64,000 nt of DNA from Halichoerus grypus (taxonomy: Eukaryota > Chordata > Mammalia > Carnivora > Phocidae): positions 52,149,688-52,213,687 of the forward strand of contig NC_135725.1 in assembly GCF_964656455.1 (NCBI RefSeq), read 5' to 3'. Shown here piece after piece: positions 44,820-56,721 of this stretch. The notes under the pieces are model-generated. The model saw nothing but the letters and a program-made list of their open reading frames with translations, had not been told where the DNA came from and did no database searches. The position numbers and the translations under genes are program-made. How positions within the stretch are numbered: the first letter of the stretch is position 1; every line of letters starts with the position of its first letter.

Positions 44820-45195
44820 GGGCCTTAGTACTGTTCAATCAGTTCAACAAGGAGGCCATTAGGCTGAGGTGGCTCTAATCCCTTTGAAGCCTATGCAAGC
44901 AAACCAAGTCCTAAGCCTGAAATGCCTCAAGGTTAAGAAATCAAAACCTAAGGACGACCCATCACACATAGCCAACTAAGCTTTCCCAAATATGGCAAAC
45001 GCTTAAGCTATAACCAGTCAAATAATGTCCTTGCTTTGCTTCCACCTTTTCTCTATTAAAATCTTTCCCCTAGCTCCTGCCAGTGGAGAGCTTCTAACTA
45101 CTTCCAATTTGGCACCGGGCCTGATCCAAATGGATTTTTACTCAAATAAACTCTTAAAAATCCTAATACGCCTCAGTTTACCTTTAACGGTAAAA
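44820..45195 (+). mobile_element. Solo LTR remnant of a class I (gamma-like) endogenous retrovirus
   Basis: TGAAATGCCTCAAGGTTAAG, AACGCTTAAGCTATAACCAG, a decayed TATA region (TCTCTATTAAAATC), CTGCCAGTGGAGAGC, then CTCAAATAAACTC (polyadenylation signal) and CCTCAGTTTACC follow the U3-R-U5 order of an ERV1 LTR. No gag, pol or env sequence lies next to it. Exact ends and family name are not determined. Confidence 0.6.
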
Positions 45196-45829
45196 AGATC
45201 CTAAGAGAGGAGCTCTAGTTGGCCTAGCTCCCCTTTTAGGTAGCACACGAAGTCACATGGCACAGGTCAACCTATTGGTCCACCCTGGTCACCTGTGTCA
45301 AGGAGGGGTGGGGTCACTTGAACAGATACCTTCTCATCTGGGTCTGTGAGCAAGGACTGGTGACGGGAGAAGGGTCACAGGCAGTATAGTCACTTCCAAA
45401 GGTATACCTCCCTTTCTAATCCCCCCAGCCCCCAACACCTGCCAAGGAACTTGCCCTACCCTTTTCCACCTCACCCTTTGTTCCTGGCAACTTTGCTAGC
45501 CTGCCAACATCAATGCCGTTGGACAGGGCACATTTAGATGCCAAAAAGTTAAATCCTCTTAATATAGTAATGAGGAGTTAAAACCATTAAAGGATCATCA
45601 AAGCAAGGAAAGCAAAAGAAAAACACACAGGTAAGCCAAAAGCTGGAAACATACGGTGAATTTTGCAATCTATCTGATAGGAGATTTTGAAACACGGCAA
45701 CCACAGTCCCAGAGGCTAAACTTCATTCCATCCATTATTCCACATAACAGGTGAGCCCTCTGCTCTACCAGGGAACCTGCTCCTGTCCACTGGCCTGGCA
45801 CACAATGTGCAGATGTTTCTGGACCACAG
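45196..45829. other. Unique intron sequence
   Basis: No element is recognised. Confidence 0.45.
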
Positions 45830-46045
45830 AGAATAGCACACAGAAGCTGGAGTCAGACAGAGTTCTGCCAACTAGTATTTGTGACCAAGAGAATTTCATC
45901 CAACCTGTCTTTATATCAGTTTCCCATCTATAAAATGGAAATAATAAAAGCTACTTTGCAGGGTTCTTGTGGATGTTAATCGTGATACTTATAAAGCACA
46001 TCCTCCCATGCCTGCCATATAGGGAGCAATAGATAAACATCATTA
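45830..46045 (+). repeat. MIR relic
   Basis: CAGAAGCTGGAGTCAGACAG, CAGTTTCCCATCTATAAAATGG and CAGGGTTCTTGTGGATGTTAA are in forward MIR order. Confidence 0.85.
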
Positions 46046-46129
46046 GCTTGTGTCATATGAAGTCGACCTCTGGGTAGGTCAAATAATACTATATGCTCCC
46101 CCTGTCAGAGAAATTATCACTTTTTATGA

Positions 46130-46395
46130 TTATCTTATATTTATATGTTTCCATCATTAAACTATGAGCTCCCTGAGGCTGTGGACTCTGCCTATCCTGC
46201 TTCCCACATAAGGCCTGGCATAGCACTTGGCAGACAGTGGGTGTTTCATCTATATTTTTTGAGTGAATGAATGTTGACAATGATGGTAATGGTGGCTACC
46301 TCTTCTGGAACAATACGGTCCTTGATTCCACTGCCTGGCATACAGTAGGGACACCATAATGTCTATTGAAGGAATGAATGAGTGAACAAGTAAAT
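46130..46395 (+). repeat. L2 3' end with repeated terminus
   Basis: AAACTATGAGCTCCCTGAGGC, GGCCTGGCATAGCACTTGGC and GTGAATGAATG are the L2 end. A second terminus-like block (CTGCCTGGCATACAGTAGGG...GAATGAATGAG) follows at 46328-46385. Confidence 0.7.
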
Positions 46396-46979
46396 GCATT
46401 TCAGGCTTATACCTACAAATTCCAAAGAGACTATCAAGTCAATAAAAACTGCTGTGAAGCTGGGTGTTGGTCAGTGTCATCACAAAACATATAGCAGCTT
46501 GCTTTCATTTTCACATTTCCAGCAGGCTCTTTGGTATTATGTGGACACTCTCAGCATTCACATGGCCCCATGGGCCTCCCAGGAAAACGAGAAAGGCAAA
46601 GTGCTGAACTGCAGCCTGACAAGCCAGGAAAGGTTCGGATTGTTGTGTGCAGCTTCCAGAAGCCTGCTGGCTTTAGTCTGCCCAGAAACAGCCAGCAGCT
46701 TGCAATTGTACCATAAGCCTCTGGATGGAAGAAGATCCTCCCAAGACACCGTGTGTGGCTCATGCTACTTAATGCAGCTTTTGTCCAAAGGACCTGCTTA
46801 ATTGATTCCCTGCATCTCTGATCAAATGTTCGATCTTCCCTAGAGAAAGCAGGTTAGAAGGGAGAATATTTCCGTGGGGTGGGGGGGAGAAGAAGACGAT
46901 CTGGTATCTTGCCCTGGTGACCACCAGAACAGGAGAAGGGCTGGATTGATCAAGAAGAAAGAAAGAAAAAGCTTCAGCA
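46396..46979. other. Unique intron sequence
   Basis: A 135-aa plus open frame (46394-46801) has no recognised motif. A G run lies near 46880-46888. Confidence 0.45.
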
Positions 46980-46993
46980 AAAAAGGAAGACTT

Positions 46994-47183
46994 GGGGAAG
47001 CTAGGTGGTGCAATAGATTAAGCCTCCAACTTTTGGTTTCAGCTCAGGTCATGATATCAGGGTCGTGAGGTCGAACCCCACATTGGGCTCCATGCTCAGT
47101 GTGGAGTTTGCTTGAGATTCTCTCTGCCCCTCCCACTCGTGTGCTCTCTCACTCATTCTTTCTCTAAGATAAATCTTCAGAAG
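46994..47183 (+). mobile_element. CAN SINE, old and diverged
   Basis: GGGGAAGCTAGGTGGTGCAA replaces the usual head. CAGCTCAGGTCATGATATCAGG and GATAAATCTTC remain. Target duplication AAAAAGGAAGACTT at 46980-46993 and 47184-47197, perfect despite the diverged body. Confidence 0.9.
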
Positions 47184-47197
47184 AAAAAGGAAGACTT

Positions 47198-48127
47198 TAT
47201 TCAGCCATATATTTATCTTTAAAACTTCTAATAATGGCCAGTTTATGTCTCTGGATTTTAGAGGAGAGGAATGTTCTTTCTGGTCTTGACAACAAATAAA
47301 GGAGAAACAAAGTATAAAAGATAGAATGTAAATTACATTTAAAAGAAAACCAGTCATTTTCAATTATTTAACCTTCAGGAAACCACAAATATGCAAGCAT
47401 GGGGAGAGGGAAGAAGAAAAGAATGGCTGAGGTTCAAGAGACAAACACACCAATGTTATCCCCAAAGATCTCCCACACCGCTTACTGCCTGGCCCCCTCT
47501 TTGTGTTATCTGCCAGGTCTGGGAAAGGCGGAAGTGCCCTGCACTTCACCATGTGAATTTCAAAAAAGTGCTTAGAGCAGAACATCAGGGAACCATTCCC
47601 AGACAAGGCTGAGGATTGCTGCCATTTCTCACGACGATTCGGGAGCTGGTCTTTTCAACTCAAGCTACTGTTTACAGAAGCGTTACCACAGGATTATAAT
47701 TATAGGTTTTGTTTAGCTATAAAGAGGGTCTGAATCCTCCATCAAAGGATGAGGAAACAACTCACTCAGAGGTGTGGAGTGAATCTTTCACACTCACTGT
47801 TGGATGGGATTCCAGTGGTCTGCATGGATTCAGGCCAAAGCATGAGCCCTTGAGATATGGGGAGCTCTGAGCTCATGATGGGCAAGAGAGCCCATGCTCT
47901 ACCCTGCCTTTCCCACTTCTTGGAGAAGTGCTGGAGGTGGGGGAAGCAAGAAAGTCCTATGCTCCCACCAGGCCAGCTCCCACCCGGGTTGACTTCCCTC
48001 TGCTCTGAACACTGGTCATTCTCATTTCTCCTGCAGAGCATGAAACCTGAAGTGCCCAGATTCGTGGAGGGGTGCTGTCCTGGCAATGGGAATGTGGGGC
48101 AAAGTTTCAGGGACTATCTCTGGCATG
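47198..48127. other. Unique intron sequence
   Basis: Open frames of 80-106 aa on the minus strand, none with a recognised signature. No repeat named. Confidence 0.45.
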
Positions 48128-48292
48128 GACTCTGAGAAACAAACTGAGGGTTCTAGAGGGGAGGGGGGATGGGTTAGCCTGGTGATGGGTATTAAAGAGG
48201 GCACGTATTGAATGGAGCACTGGGTGTTATATGCAAACAATGAATCATGGAACACTACATCAAAAACTAATGCTGTGAAAAAAAAAAAAAAA
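48128..48292 (+). mobile_element. L1 3' UTR fragment, carnivore type, 5' truncated
   Basis: GGACTCTGAGAAACAAACTGAGGG-type text, GGTTAGCCTGGTGATGGG, GAGCACTGGGTGTTAT and AATCATGGAACACTAC end in an A run. The same text occurs at 61941-62100. Confidence 0.92.
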
Positions 48293-49454
48293 GACAATGG
48301 GATCCTTGGAATGCCCATCTGCTCCCAATACTGCTTCCGTTCAACTTCTTTGGTCTTTTCTCTCAATTATGGCCCTGATCCTAAAACTTGGACTTCGCAT
48401 TCTTTGACAACCCATCACATCACTGGCTCTCAAGACCTAAGCTCTGGTCTTGCCCACCTCAGGTGGTACCTTCCCAGGGTCCTCCCAGGCCTCTTCATTT
48501 CTAGAGGCTCTTTCTGTGCACTGAGCCTCGTACCCGGAGCACCTCGTACCTGGAGCTCACCAGCGCCTCAGGGTATCCTGCTGATCTCTGGCCAGGACTT
48601 ATACAGCAGACTGGAGTCTGGTCCTCTGAAAAAATGTGGTATGCACAGAGAGGATCTGTTGACCTTCTACTCCACGAAAGCTGTATAGACTAATATATTG
48701 GTGACTCAGCCGCTGGAATAATGCATGTACTACTTCTGAAACATCCCAGCAGGCTCTGTCGAGTTGATAAAACAGGCAAACCACACTGGGGGTAAAAGTA
48801 AAAATTACCCTCCTCCTAAGAGAAATCTGCTTGACACAAGCCAGCATCCATTTACTGGACACATAACAGACCAGACTGGGACTTAGTGTCCAGCCTGCCT
48901 GAATTCCCAAGAATCTCCATTTCTGCACCCAGGTGGGAGATGCACTTTCTATCAACACCTGAGCAAGAGAGGAAATCCCTAGCTTTGTCCTCCTTTAGTC
49001 TACTTTCTCCTGGACCTTGGGCATTAACATTCCATTAACATTTGGTTACCTGGAGCTTCATTTTCCCAGTGCATTATTACTATCTTGAAGGAATGTGGTA
49101 GTTGTAGCTACAAAACCCACCATCAATCACTGGTCATTAATCTCCATTGACTGTTCCTCCTGCTGGGACCTCTTCTAGTTTAAGTTCCTGCTGGCTGGGC
49201 CCACTGAGAGCATGCCTCGTGGTTCTCCTGCTTCTGCCTCTGGTCCCCCAGTATTCTTGCCAGGGAGGGCATTTGCTCCGGGGAGCTCTGAGCTTTATGG
49301 ATTTTGCAGCACTTCCCCTTTCTTCCTGTTACAAAGCTCTGGCTTAGCATGAAAGCCACCTGGCAGAGGACACTATCTTTTTTCCCAAATCATGGTTGAG
49401 GAAATGGAGACAAGTTATCAACTTAAGCCAGGCCACATAGCTAGTAAGAGCTGG
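48293..49454. other. Unique intron sequence
   Basis: A plus open frame begins inside the L1 and runs out of it (48212-48688), so it is spurious. CTCGTACC(C/T)GGAGC is repeated at 48528 and 48545. No other element is seen. Confidence 0.45.
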
Positions 49455-49600
49455 AGCTAGAATTCATCCATTCAACAGATAGTATTAGGTTCTTATTATG
49501 TGCCAGTTACTGTCTTAGGGATTGGGGATTCCATGTTAGTAAACAAAACAGCCTAAAATTCCTTCCCTCATGGAGCTGATTTCCTCCTGAGGTTTAAACT
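49455..49600 (-). repeat. L2 relic, minus
   Basis: TTCTTATTATGTGCCAGTTACTGTC, GGATTGGGGATTCCATG and CCTCATGGAGCTGATTTCC match the reverse L2. Confidence 0.65.
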
Positions 49601-49689
49601 CAAAGCTGTTTGACCTCAGAAGTGGAGTCCAAGAATGGTTAAATTATGGGACACCAGAGGGAGTCACTACCACCCGGAAAGACTTGCTT

Positions 49690-50475
49690 TCAAATGTTTG
49701 ATCGTAACCACAATGAGATACCACTTCACACCCATTAGGATGGCTTGCAAAAGAACAGAAAATAACTGGTGTTGGCAAGTTGTGAAGGAATCAGAACCCT
49801 TGCATGCTGTTGGTGAGAATGTAAAAGGATGCCAATCACTGTGGACGAGAGTTTGGCAGTTCCTTAACAAGTTAAACACGGAATTATCATATGACCCTGC
49901 AATTCCATTTCTAGGTATCTACCTAAAGGAATTGAAAGCAGGGGCGTGAACAGATATTTGTACACAAGTGTTCACGGCAGCGTTAATTCGCAGTAGACAA
50001 AAGGTGGAAATAACCCAAATGCCCATCTGCAGATGAATGGATAAACAAAATGTGGTCTATATACACAAGGGAATATTATTCAGCTTTAAACATTATTTAG
50101 AATGAGATTTTGATACTGGCTACAACATAGATAGAACTTAAAAACATTACGCCAGTGAAATAAGCCAGCTACAATAGAATTATTCAATGGAAATTGTATA
50201 GTTTTATTTATACGAGGTACCTAAAATAGGCAAACTCATAGAGGCACAAAATAGAAGTTACCAGGGGCTGGGGGAAAGGAAGAATGGGGAGCTGGTGTTA
50301 ATGGGTACACAGTTTATGTCTGGGGTGATTAAAAGTTCTGGAGATGGACAGTGGCGATGGGTGAACGATACTGTGAAAGCACAACATAATGAATTCACTG
50401 AATTTAACACTTAAAAATAGTGAAAGTGGTAAATTTTATGTTATGTGTATTTTACCACAATACAAGAAATAGTTT
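49690..50475 (+). mobile_element. L1 (L1M-type) end of ORF2 region plus 3' UTR
   Basis: CACAATGAGATACCACTTCAC, GGTGAGAATGTAAAAGGATGCC, GCAATTCCATTTCTAGGTATC, ATGAATGGATAAACAAAATG, CCAGGGGCTGGGGGAAAGG and TTATGTTATGTGTATTTTACC run in L1 order. The 104-aa open frame at 49635-49949 is a relic of it, not a host gene. No intact L1 protein is present. Confidence 0.9.
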
Positions 50476-51045
50476 GATTTTTTTTTTTTTAAAGTTTGAT
50501 CATAAAGGAAATCAACCCAAGGACAAGAGGCCAGCAGATAATTACTGAGGGCTCTCAGGGTCTGGAGCTCATGCCTAATCCTTCTGTCATTTGATTTCAA
50601 AGTGAAAAAGCAAAGTGAACAGTATGAAATCTGTGCCTGGGAAAGAAAGTGTGGGGTTGGAAGGAAGGATACTATTGCAGTAGAGGAATCCAGCTCTCTC
50701 CTGGTCCCAGAGAAGGCTCAAAATTTCTAGGAAGGAGCATCTAGATGGTGAATCACTGCCCTCTAATTATCCATCAAAGGGCTTGCAGATTTGTACCAAC
50801 CTTTTGGGATTATAGTGTGGGGATGAGAAGCCAGTGTGAGGCCTCGAATGGGCAAGGCAACGGAGGAGCAAGACAGCCTTCATCAGAGCAAACACTCTGC
50901 CTATTTTTAGACTTTTAAATTGTCTGTGTGTATTTCCTTGTTGATCTTTCTCAGGATTTGGCAGAGCTTGAAAATTTGAAGCAGGCCAATTCTACTAAAT
51001 GAACCAACAAAAGGGGTTTTGATTCACACATGAGGCATGACAAAT
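50476..51045. other. Unique intron sequence
   Basis: A T run at 50479-50490, then unrecognised text. Confidence 0.45.
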
Positions 51046-51049
51046 GTAA

Positions 51050-51375
51050 ATAAGTAAGTAAATAAAGAAATACCAGGGAGTGATGAAACGGCAAAGTGCA
51101 GGGGAGGCTTTAGGGCAGTGAAACCATTCCGTAGGCTATAGTGGGTTCATGATATTATGCATTTGTCAAAACCCACAGCACCTTAACACAAAGTGACCCG
51201 TACCGTAAACTATGGACTTCAGTTAATAATAATGTATCAATTTTGATCCTTCAATTGTAACAAGTGTATGCAGGATAAACTATGAGGGGAAAAGGGACAT
51301 ATGAGAAGCCTGCATTATCTGCTTAATTTCCTGTAAGCCTAAAACTGCTCTAAAAAAATAAAGTCTATTAATTTA
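51050..51375 (+). mobile_element. L1 (L1M-type) 3' end
   Basis: CATTTGTCAAAACCCACAGC, AACTATGGACTTCAGTTAATAATAATG, TCAATTGTAACAAGTG and CCTAAAACTGCTCTAAAAAAATAAAG are diagnostic of old L1 3' UTRs. Confidence 0.85.
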
Positions 51376-51632
51376 GAAAAAAAAGAGGATGCTTATTGGC
51401 CCCAAATCATTTATTACTGGTGCTGTTTTTATGTAGTCTCACAAAGTAAAATGAAACAATTCAGGTAGTATGTGGCAGGATAATATAGGGCAAAAGTTAT
51501 AAAAAAAAAGTCAGCTTTGTCTTGACATCTGCCCTTATGATAAAAAATAAAATAATATAAAAACAAAGAGTAGCAGCATACCTATCCATATCCAATGCAG
51601 TGGCTGTAGAGGTAACTCAAAATTCCAGGGGG

Positions 51633-51823
51633 CAGAGGGGTGCAGTCGGTTAAGTGTCCAATTCGTGGTTTCAGCTCAGGTCGTGATCTCAGGGTCATGA
51701 GATCGAGACCCGTGTTGGGCTCTGAGCTCAGTGCAGAGTTTGCTCCAGATTCTCTCTCTCCCTCCCCCTGCTCTCTCTCTCTCTCTCTCCCTCTCCCTCA
51801 AATAAATAAATAAATCTTTAAAA
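51633..51823 (+). mobile_element. CAN SINE, first of a same-site pair
   Basis: Older-type body (GGTGCAGTCGGTTAAGTGTCC, ATGAGATCGAGACCCG). Flanked by AAAATTCCAGGGG at 51619 and 51824. Confidence 0.92.
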
Positions 51824-51836
51824 AAAATTCCAGGGG

Positions 51837-52015
51837 CACCTGGGTGGCTCAGGTCATGATCCCAGGGTCCTGGGATGGAGCCCCGCATCGGGCTCCCTGC
51901 TCGGAAGGAAGCCTGCTTCTCCCTTTCCTCCCCGCGTGTGCTCTCTCACTATCTCTATCTCCCTCTCTCAAATAAATAAATAAAATCTTTTAAAAAATTA
52001 AAAAAATTAAAATAA
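51837..52015 (+). mobile_element. CAN SINE, second of a same-site pair, internally deleted
   Basis: CACCTGGGTGGCTCAGGTCATGATCCC: the segment between the first CTCAG and the second (TCNGTTAAGCGTCTGCCTTCGG-type) is missing. Flanked by AAAATTCCAGGGG at 51824 and 52016. Confidence 0.93.
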
Positions 52016-52179
52016 AAAATTCCAGGGGGCCGCAGACGGGCTGCTTAGCCGTTACCTTCCTCACCTGGAGATTCTCTTCCAGAGCAACATCTGAAAAACT
52101 CCTAGATGATTTCTAATAAGGGAGGTGGTAGGGTTCCATGATGAAGCCCTCATCCTTTCAGATACAAAAGGGTTACAAT

Positions 52180-52356
52180 TGGGGTGCCTGGCTGGCTCAG
52201 TCAAGCATATGCTTCCAGCTTGGGTCATGATCCCAGGGTCCTGGGGGATCCAGCCCCTCATCAGGCTCCCTGCTCAGTTGGGAGTCTGCTTCTCCCTTTC
52301 CCACTCCCCCTGCTTGTGTTCCCTCTGTCAAATAAATAAATAAAATCTTTAAAAAA
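52180..52356 (+). mobile_element. CAN SINE
   Basis: GGGGTGCCTGGCTGGCTCAG head with a short gap after it, AAATAAATAAATAAAATC tail. GGGTTACAAT at 52170-52179 and 52361-52370 is the target duplication. Confidence 0.92.
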
Positions 52357-52386
52357 GGGGGGGTTACAATCATACAACAACATACT

Positions 52387-52585
52387 CTTTTTTTTTTAAA
52401 GATTTTATTTATTTATTTGACAGAGAGAGACACAGCGAGAGAAGGAACACAAGCAGGGGGAGTGGGGGAGGGAGAAGCAGGCTTCCCGCAGAGCAGGGAG
52501 CCCGATGTGGGGCTTGATCCCAGGACCCTGGGATCATGACCTGAGCCGAAGGCAGACGCTTAACGACTGAGCCACCCAGGCGCAC
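52387..52585 (-). mobile_element. CAN SINE, minus
   Basis: Young arctoid-type body and CCACCCAGGCGCACC head. Flanks CAACAACATACTCTT and CAACTACCCACTCTT form an imperfect target duplication. It lies only 30 bp from the previous SINE, in the opposite orientation. Confidence 0.92.
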
Positions 52586-52600
52586 CAACTACCCACTCTT

Positions 52601-53694
52601 AACATGTATTCTTTTTCTATACTTCAGTGCCGTGAGGAAACATTCAGCACTAAACACCAGAAGCCGGTTTTCTTTTTGTTTCTGTAGTTGTTAGGGTGTT
52701 TTTTCTTTTTCTTCCCTTCCCTCTCTTGCCTTCTTCTCTTCAAAATTAAAGTACCAAGTTTGACTTTCCCCACCAAAGCAAGCCTTCTGGATTTACAGCT
52801 GTAAATCAAAAAGAAGCCAACATTCTTATTTCTATCATAGGAAGAGGATGATGACAATCAGTACCGAGGGTTTATGCAGCATGGTCTCAGGAAAGGACCC
52901 CAGTGAGGGTTACAGCTTTAGACCAGTTAGCTTAGCTTATTACAGTCAGTCACTAAGTCATCAGCTCATACCTGTCTATGTCTCAGTTTAATTCTGATGA
53001 CTCATGCACATCCCATTGCTGTATACACCCTACGGCAGCCCTATCTATTGAGATATCACCCCCCTCCCAGGGCTATGGCTAATTGGATGATGAGTGGACG
53101 AAGCTGGACCATCCACTCAGATGGATTCTCCTTTGAAAGGCTTCCTTTAAAGAGTTAGCTTCAGCCATGTGTAGGGCAGGAGAGCACAGAGCCATTTAAC
53201 CAAGTAGGAAGAGCACAAAACCACCCAACCTTGGTAGAGCCTAGAATAGCAGTCCATAGTGGGATAAGAAGGAAGTCACGGAACAGGAGTAGAATCCTGC
53301 CATATTTCCCTCGCTCCATTCCCCTGAGGCAAACTGTCCAATGATAAATCTTAGTACCACAAGGAAGTAGGGGGCAGAGGTAGAAGAAGGAGTCTTCCTT
53401 TTGGAATCTTATTAACTTGGATTGGATTCATTCTCATTACTGAATTGGGGCTTTAATGTGATTTAAAGTGATGTAGAATTGTTACTACCTAAGAGTGACT
53501 AGAAGGACCTGAAAGAATTTTTCTAGGAACAAAGGGAGGACCACCACACTGAAGGCATTTTTTTAAACAGGCAGTAGGAGGCAAAGCATAAAGTTACATT
53601 CTGGTTGCAACACCAGATATACCCACTAGTGGACCAGTTATGTACATGGCTAGGTTTGTTTCAAAAACTTCCTCTCAGCTATTTTGAAGAGAAT
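52601..53694. other. Unique intron sequence
   Basis: T-rich near 52690-52730. No element is recognised. Confidence 0.45.
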
Positions 53695-53965
53695 GGATTG
53701 GAGAGGGGGCAAGAATAAAGTACAGAGACTTAAAATTGGGGGTGCTGTGGTAACGGCAAAGAAAGAAATGGAGAAGTCTGACATGCATTAGAGGGTACAA
53801 GCAATAGTATTTAAGGCTAGACTGAAAATGTAGGTAAGGAAGAAGGACGCAAGGATTTTTCTAGGTTTCTGGCTTGAGCAATTGAGTAGGAGATCATGGC
53901 CGAATTGTGAGCTGGAGAGCCCTGCGGGAGTAGCAGGTTTGGCACACGGAGGGGCCCTGGGGTAG
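53695..53965 (-). repeat. L2 relic, minus
   Basis: GAATGGATTGGAGAGGGGGCAAG, GGAAGAAGGACGCAAGGATTTTTC and GGTTTCTGGCTTGAGCAATTGAG match the reversed L2 body. Confidence 0.65.
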
Positions 53966-55104
53966 AGGGGAGAGTAATAAATCCAAGCCTTAGCAAGTTC
54001 CTGAGGCTATTTTAAAACAGTCTTCCAAAGAGCTCTGGTTTCTTTGAGGTATCTCAATGAACAGAAGGCAAATGCTGGAATCTGAGATGTATTTTGAAAA
54101 CTGACATATGCATTGGCTGGAGTCAAGCTTTCATTTAGCTTGGGAGCAACAAAGTATCCCGTGACATCTCCACACTATGCCTAGCCCTATAAATCTGGAG
54201 TGGGTTCTGATGGAGAAATACATATGATCACTCTCACTGCTGCTTCCCAAGGGAAGGTCTTGCTTTTCAAAGCACCGCATGTTTGCCTACTCTTGTCAAC
54301 AGATTCCAACTTCTACAGGTACCATTAAATGGCTTCAGAAGACCTTGGAGCACGATGTGAATAACCCCATCCCTGGCAAGAGGCAGCAAAACTGCACATT
54401 CATTTCCCGGTGTTCAGAGCAGAAACATCTGTCTAAAGCCACAAGGCCTTGGTGGACGCAAGCAGCTGCAGACCCTTGGGGCTCATTCATCTTGACACCA
54501 GATTGTTACAGATGTTTGCAGCTGCTGAGAGCCTGTTCCGAAACTCATGGCCTCCATTCAACTAGGGCTGGGCAGCAGGATGACCCTGAGGATTCCCCAC
54601 ATAAGGCAAGACCCACCTCCTGCCTCAGCAAAGCTAATATGGGGATTAGGTTTAAAATGTCAGAGTCTTGAATGAAAGGCAGTTTTTCTTGGCTCCTGCT
54701 ACTGAGGTTATACTCCCTATGGCCCTGGATTTGGTGATAAAGAACCGGTTACACATGGTGTAATTTTCAAAGTGCTGCCTCAACTACTGAAATCAGCACC
54801 GTAAACACGAAATGACTCGGTCACAAGTTCTTTCCTCCCAATGTCAAACGTATGTAGGCCTTCCAAGCAGCTGTTTGTTAAGAATTGCTGTTCAGATCTT
54901 CAACATTTTTAACCAAAGTGAGGAAGAAATCCTTCAAGAGAGCTTAGCCAAACTGTATGGTTTTAAAGTCTGTTGGAATGAAGGAATTTTTATAAGATGG
55001 CTTTACGTGTGCACACCATGTGTAAAGACAAAATACCATTTTTTTCTCAAATATAAGCTAAAAGCGAAATTTTACTATTTGTGTTCAGAAAAGTCATTAA
55101 AAAT
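53966..55104. other. Unique intron sequence
   Basis: Open frames of 130 aa (54279-54671) and 121 aa (54812-55177) occur on plus. The second runs into an L1 relic, and neither carries a motif. Confidence 0.45.
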
Positions 55105-55270
55105 TATGACTCAATGCCAATTTCCTAGGTTTGAAAATCGTCCTAAGACTATGTTAACGTTAGGAGAAGTGAGGTGAATGGTATAGGGGAAATCCATGTA
55201 CTCTTTTCTGCAACTTATCTCTAAGTCTAAAATTACTTCAAATTATAAAATAAAAATTAAAAAAAAAAGA
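55105..55270 (+). mobile_element. L1 (L1M-type) 3' end, short
   Basis: ATGCCAATTTCCTAGG, GTTAACGTTAGGAGAAGTGAGG, CTCTTTTCTGCAACTTATCTC and AAGTCTAAAATTACTTCAAA followed by an A-rich tail. Confidence 0.8.
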
Positions 55271-56721
55271 AAGGACAGGGTTCTATGGTCTCTGGGTTTT
55301 CCCATTTATGACTTCTCTCCCCAAAAGCATTATTTCCCACTGATGAAAAAACTTAGCTGATCAATTCTGGATGGGATCATGAAACAATCAATGAGGTGGG
55401 TGCTTACATTTTCTATCAGTCTAAGCTGTGCAGTAATTGATCCAACAGGCTAGGAACGCAGCAGCTAACTCTGTGAGAAAGATCCTCATTCTTCACTTTC
55501 AAATGGAAAAGGTCCTGGCTGATTCAAATGGATTTGGCTCTAGATCTGAAAACCACTGTGTCATCCAGGGATGACCAAACAGATGTCTGTCTACTTTCCT
55601 GAAGTGCTGCCTTGCTGAGGAAATCACAATTTCATCACATCTGGTTCTACACTGCAACATTAGTGGATTCTATGGCTCATCTAGATTTTAATGTGGGGTT
55701 TCATGCACCTACTATCTTTAGCTAACTCATGCAGACAATAGGATTAGATATGCTTTTCATACACTGTCACCTCTGAGTCATCTATATTCAAACTTTGCCG
55801 ATATTTGGACTTACAAATATGTGTTTATCCTCTTATTTTATGACAAAAAGGTATCTTGGTTGGTACACTATTCTGGTTGATACTATTGTGTAGCATATAT
55901 TAGTGTTATTGAATTCTGAATAATTAGAATTTAATAAACTATACTTGTGGGAGACAAAATTAAGTATTCCTTTGAAGGACAAGATTTTATTAAAGGTATG
56001 GTTAAACATCAGTTGGAAAGAGCAATCCAGTAAGTAGCATATCCCAAAAAAAAAAAAATTCTTCTTGAATTTGAACACGAGCAAATTTTGTGAAATGGCA
56101 AGAGTAGAGGGACCTCAGAGAACATCTGGTCTAGTTATGTTTTGGGATTTTAGGAAGTTTAAAATGATTGGTGATTAATTTGGGGTTGGGGTGGGGTGCT
56201 GGCCTACTTTGGCAATCTGATAAAGCTATAGCGATCCTACCTAGAGAATGCATTATTAACTACTTTAGATGTAATTTGAAGGGTTTGATGGAACCCCTGG
56301 AGGTTTCTTTTCTTTATTTTTATAAAACAAAACAGAATAAAGGCACCACCATAGATCTGTAAATGTGTTTATGGTTGCTTGAAGAGACAAGGGAAAAACT
56401 GAAGAAAGATATACACTAAACTGTTATCTTTAGTTACATCTGGAGTTTGGAACTGTGGTGGGTTAGGGGGTGAAAGACTCTTGATTCTATTGTGACTTGA
56501 GACACTCAGTATTGCTTAAATTATTAGTGCCAGGATGCATTAAGACAAAAGTCTGAAATAAATGAGAAAGGGAGAGAGGGAGAGAGGGTGAAGGAGACAG
56601 AGACAGAGACCCCTTCTTTAAGTGAAATGATTCAGTTAGGTTTGGGCAACATGATTGCAGCTCCTCTGCTCAGAGCCTCCTGTCCCTGGCTCCAGGAATC
56701 AGTAGTTGTCTTCTCTGGGAT
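55271..56721. other. Unique AT-rich intron sequence
   Basis: A run at 56046-56057 and a GA-rich low-complexity patch at 56565-56612. No family recognised. Confidence 0.45.

Noticed and set aside
48022..48688. Opposed frames of 114 and 158 aa
   Set aside because: Both cross the L1 3' UTR fragment and its A run. The encoded residues there are repeat-derived.
49649..49662. Second CTCF-like motif (ACACCAGAGGGAGT)
   Set aside because: It misses the invariant C after the GGG and one base of the 5' core, so it is too weak to list.
49635..49949. 104-aa plus-strand frame resembling a conserved protein
   Set aside because: The similarity is to the end of L1 ORF2. The surrounding DNA is a decayed L1 3' end.
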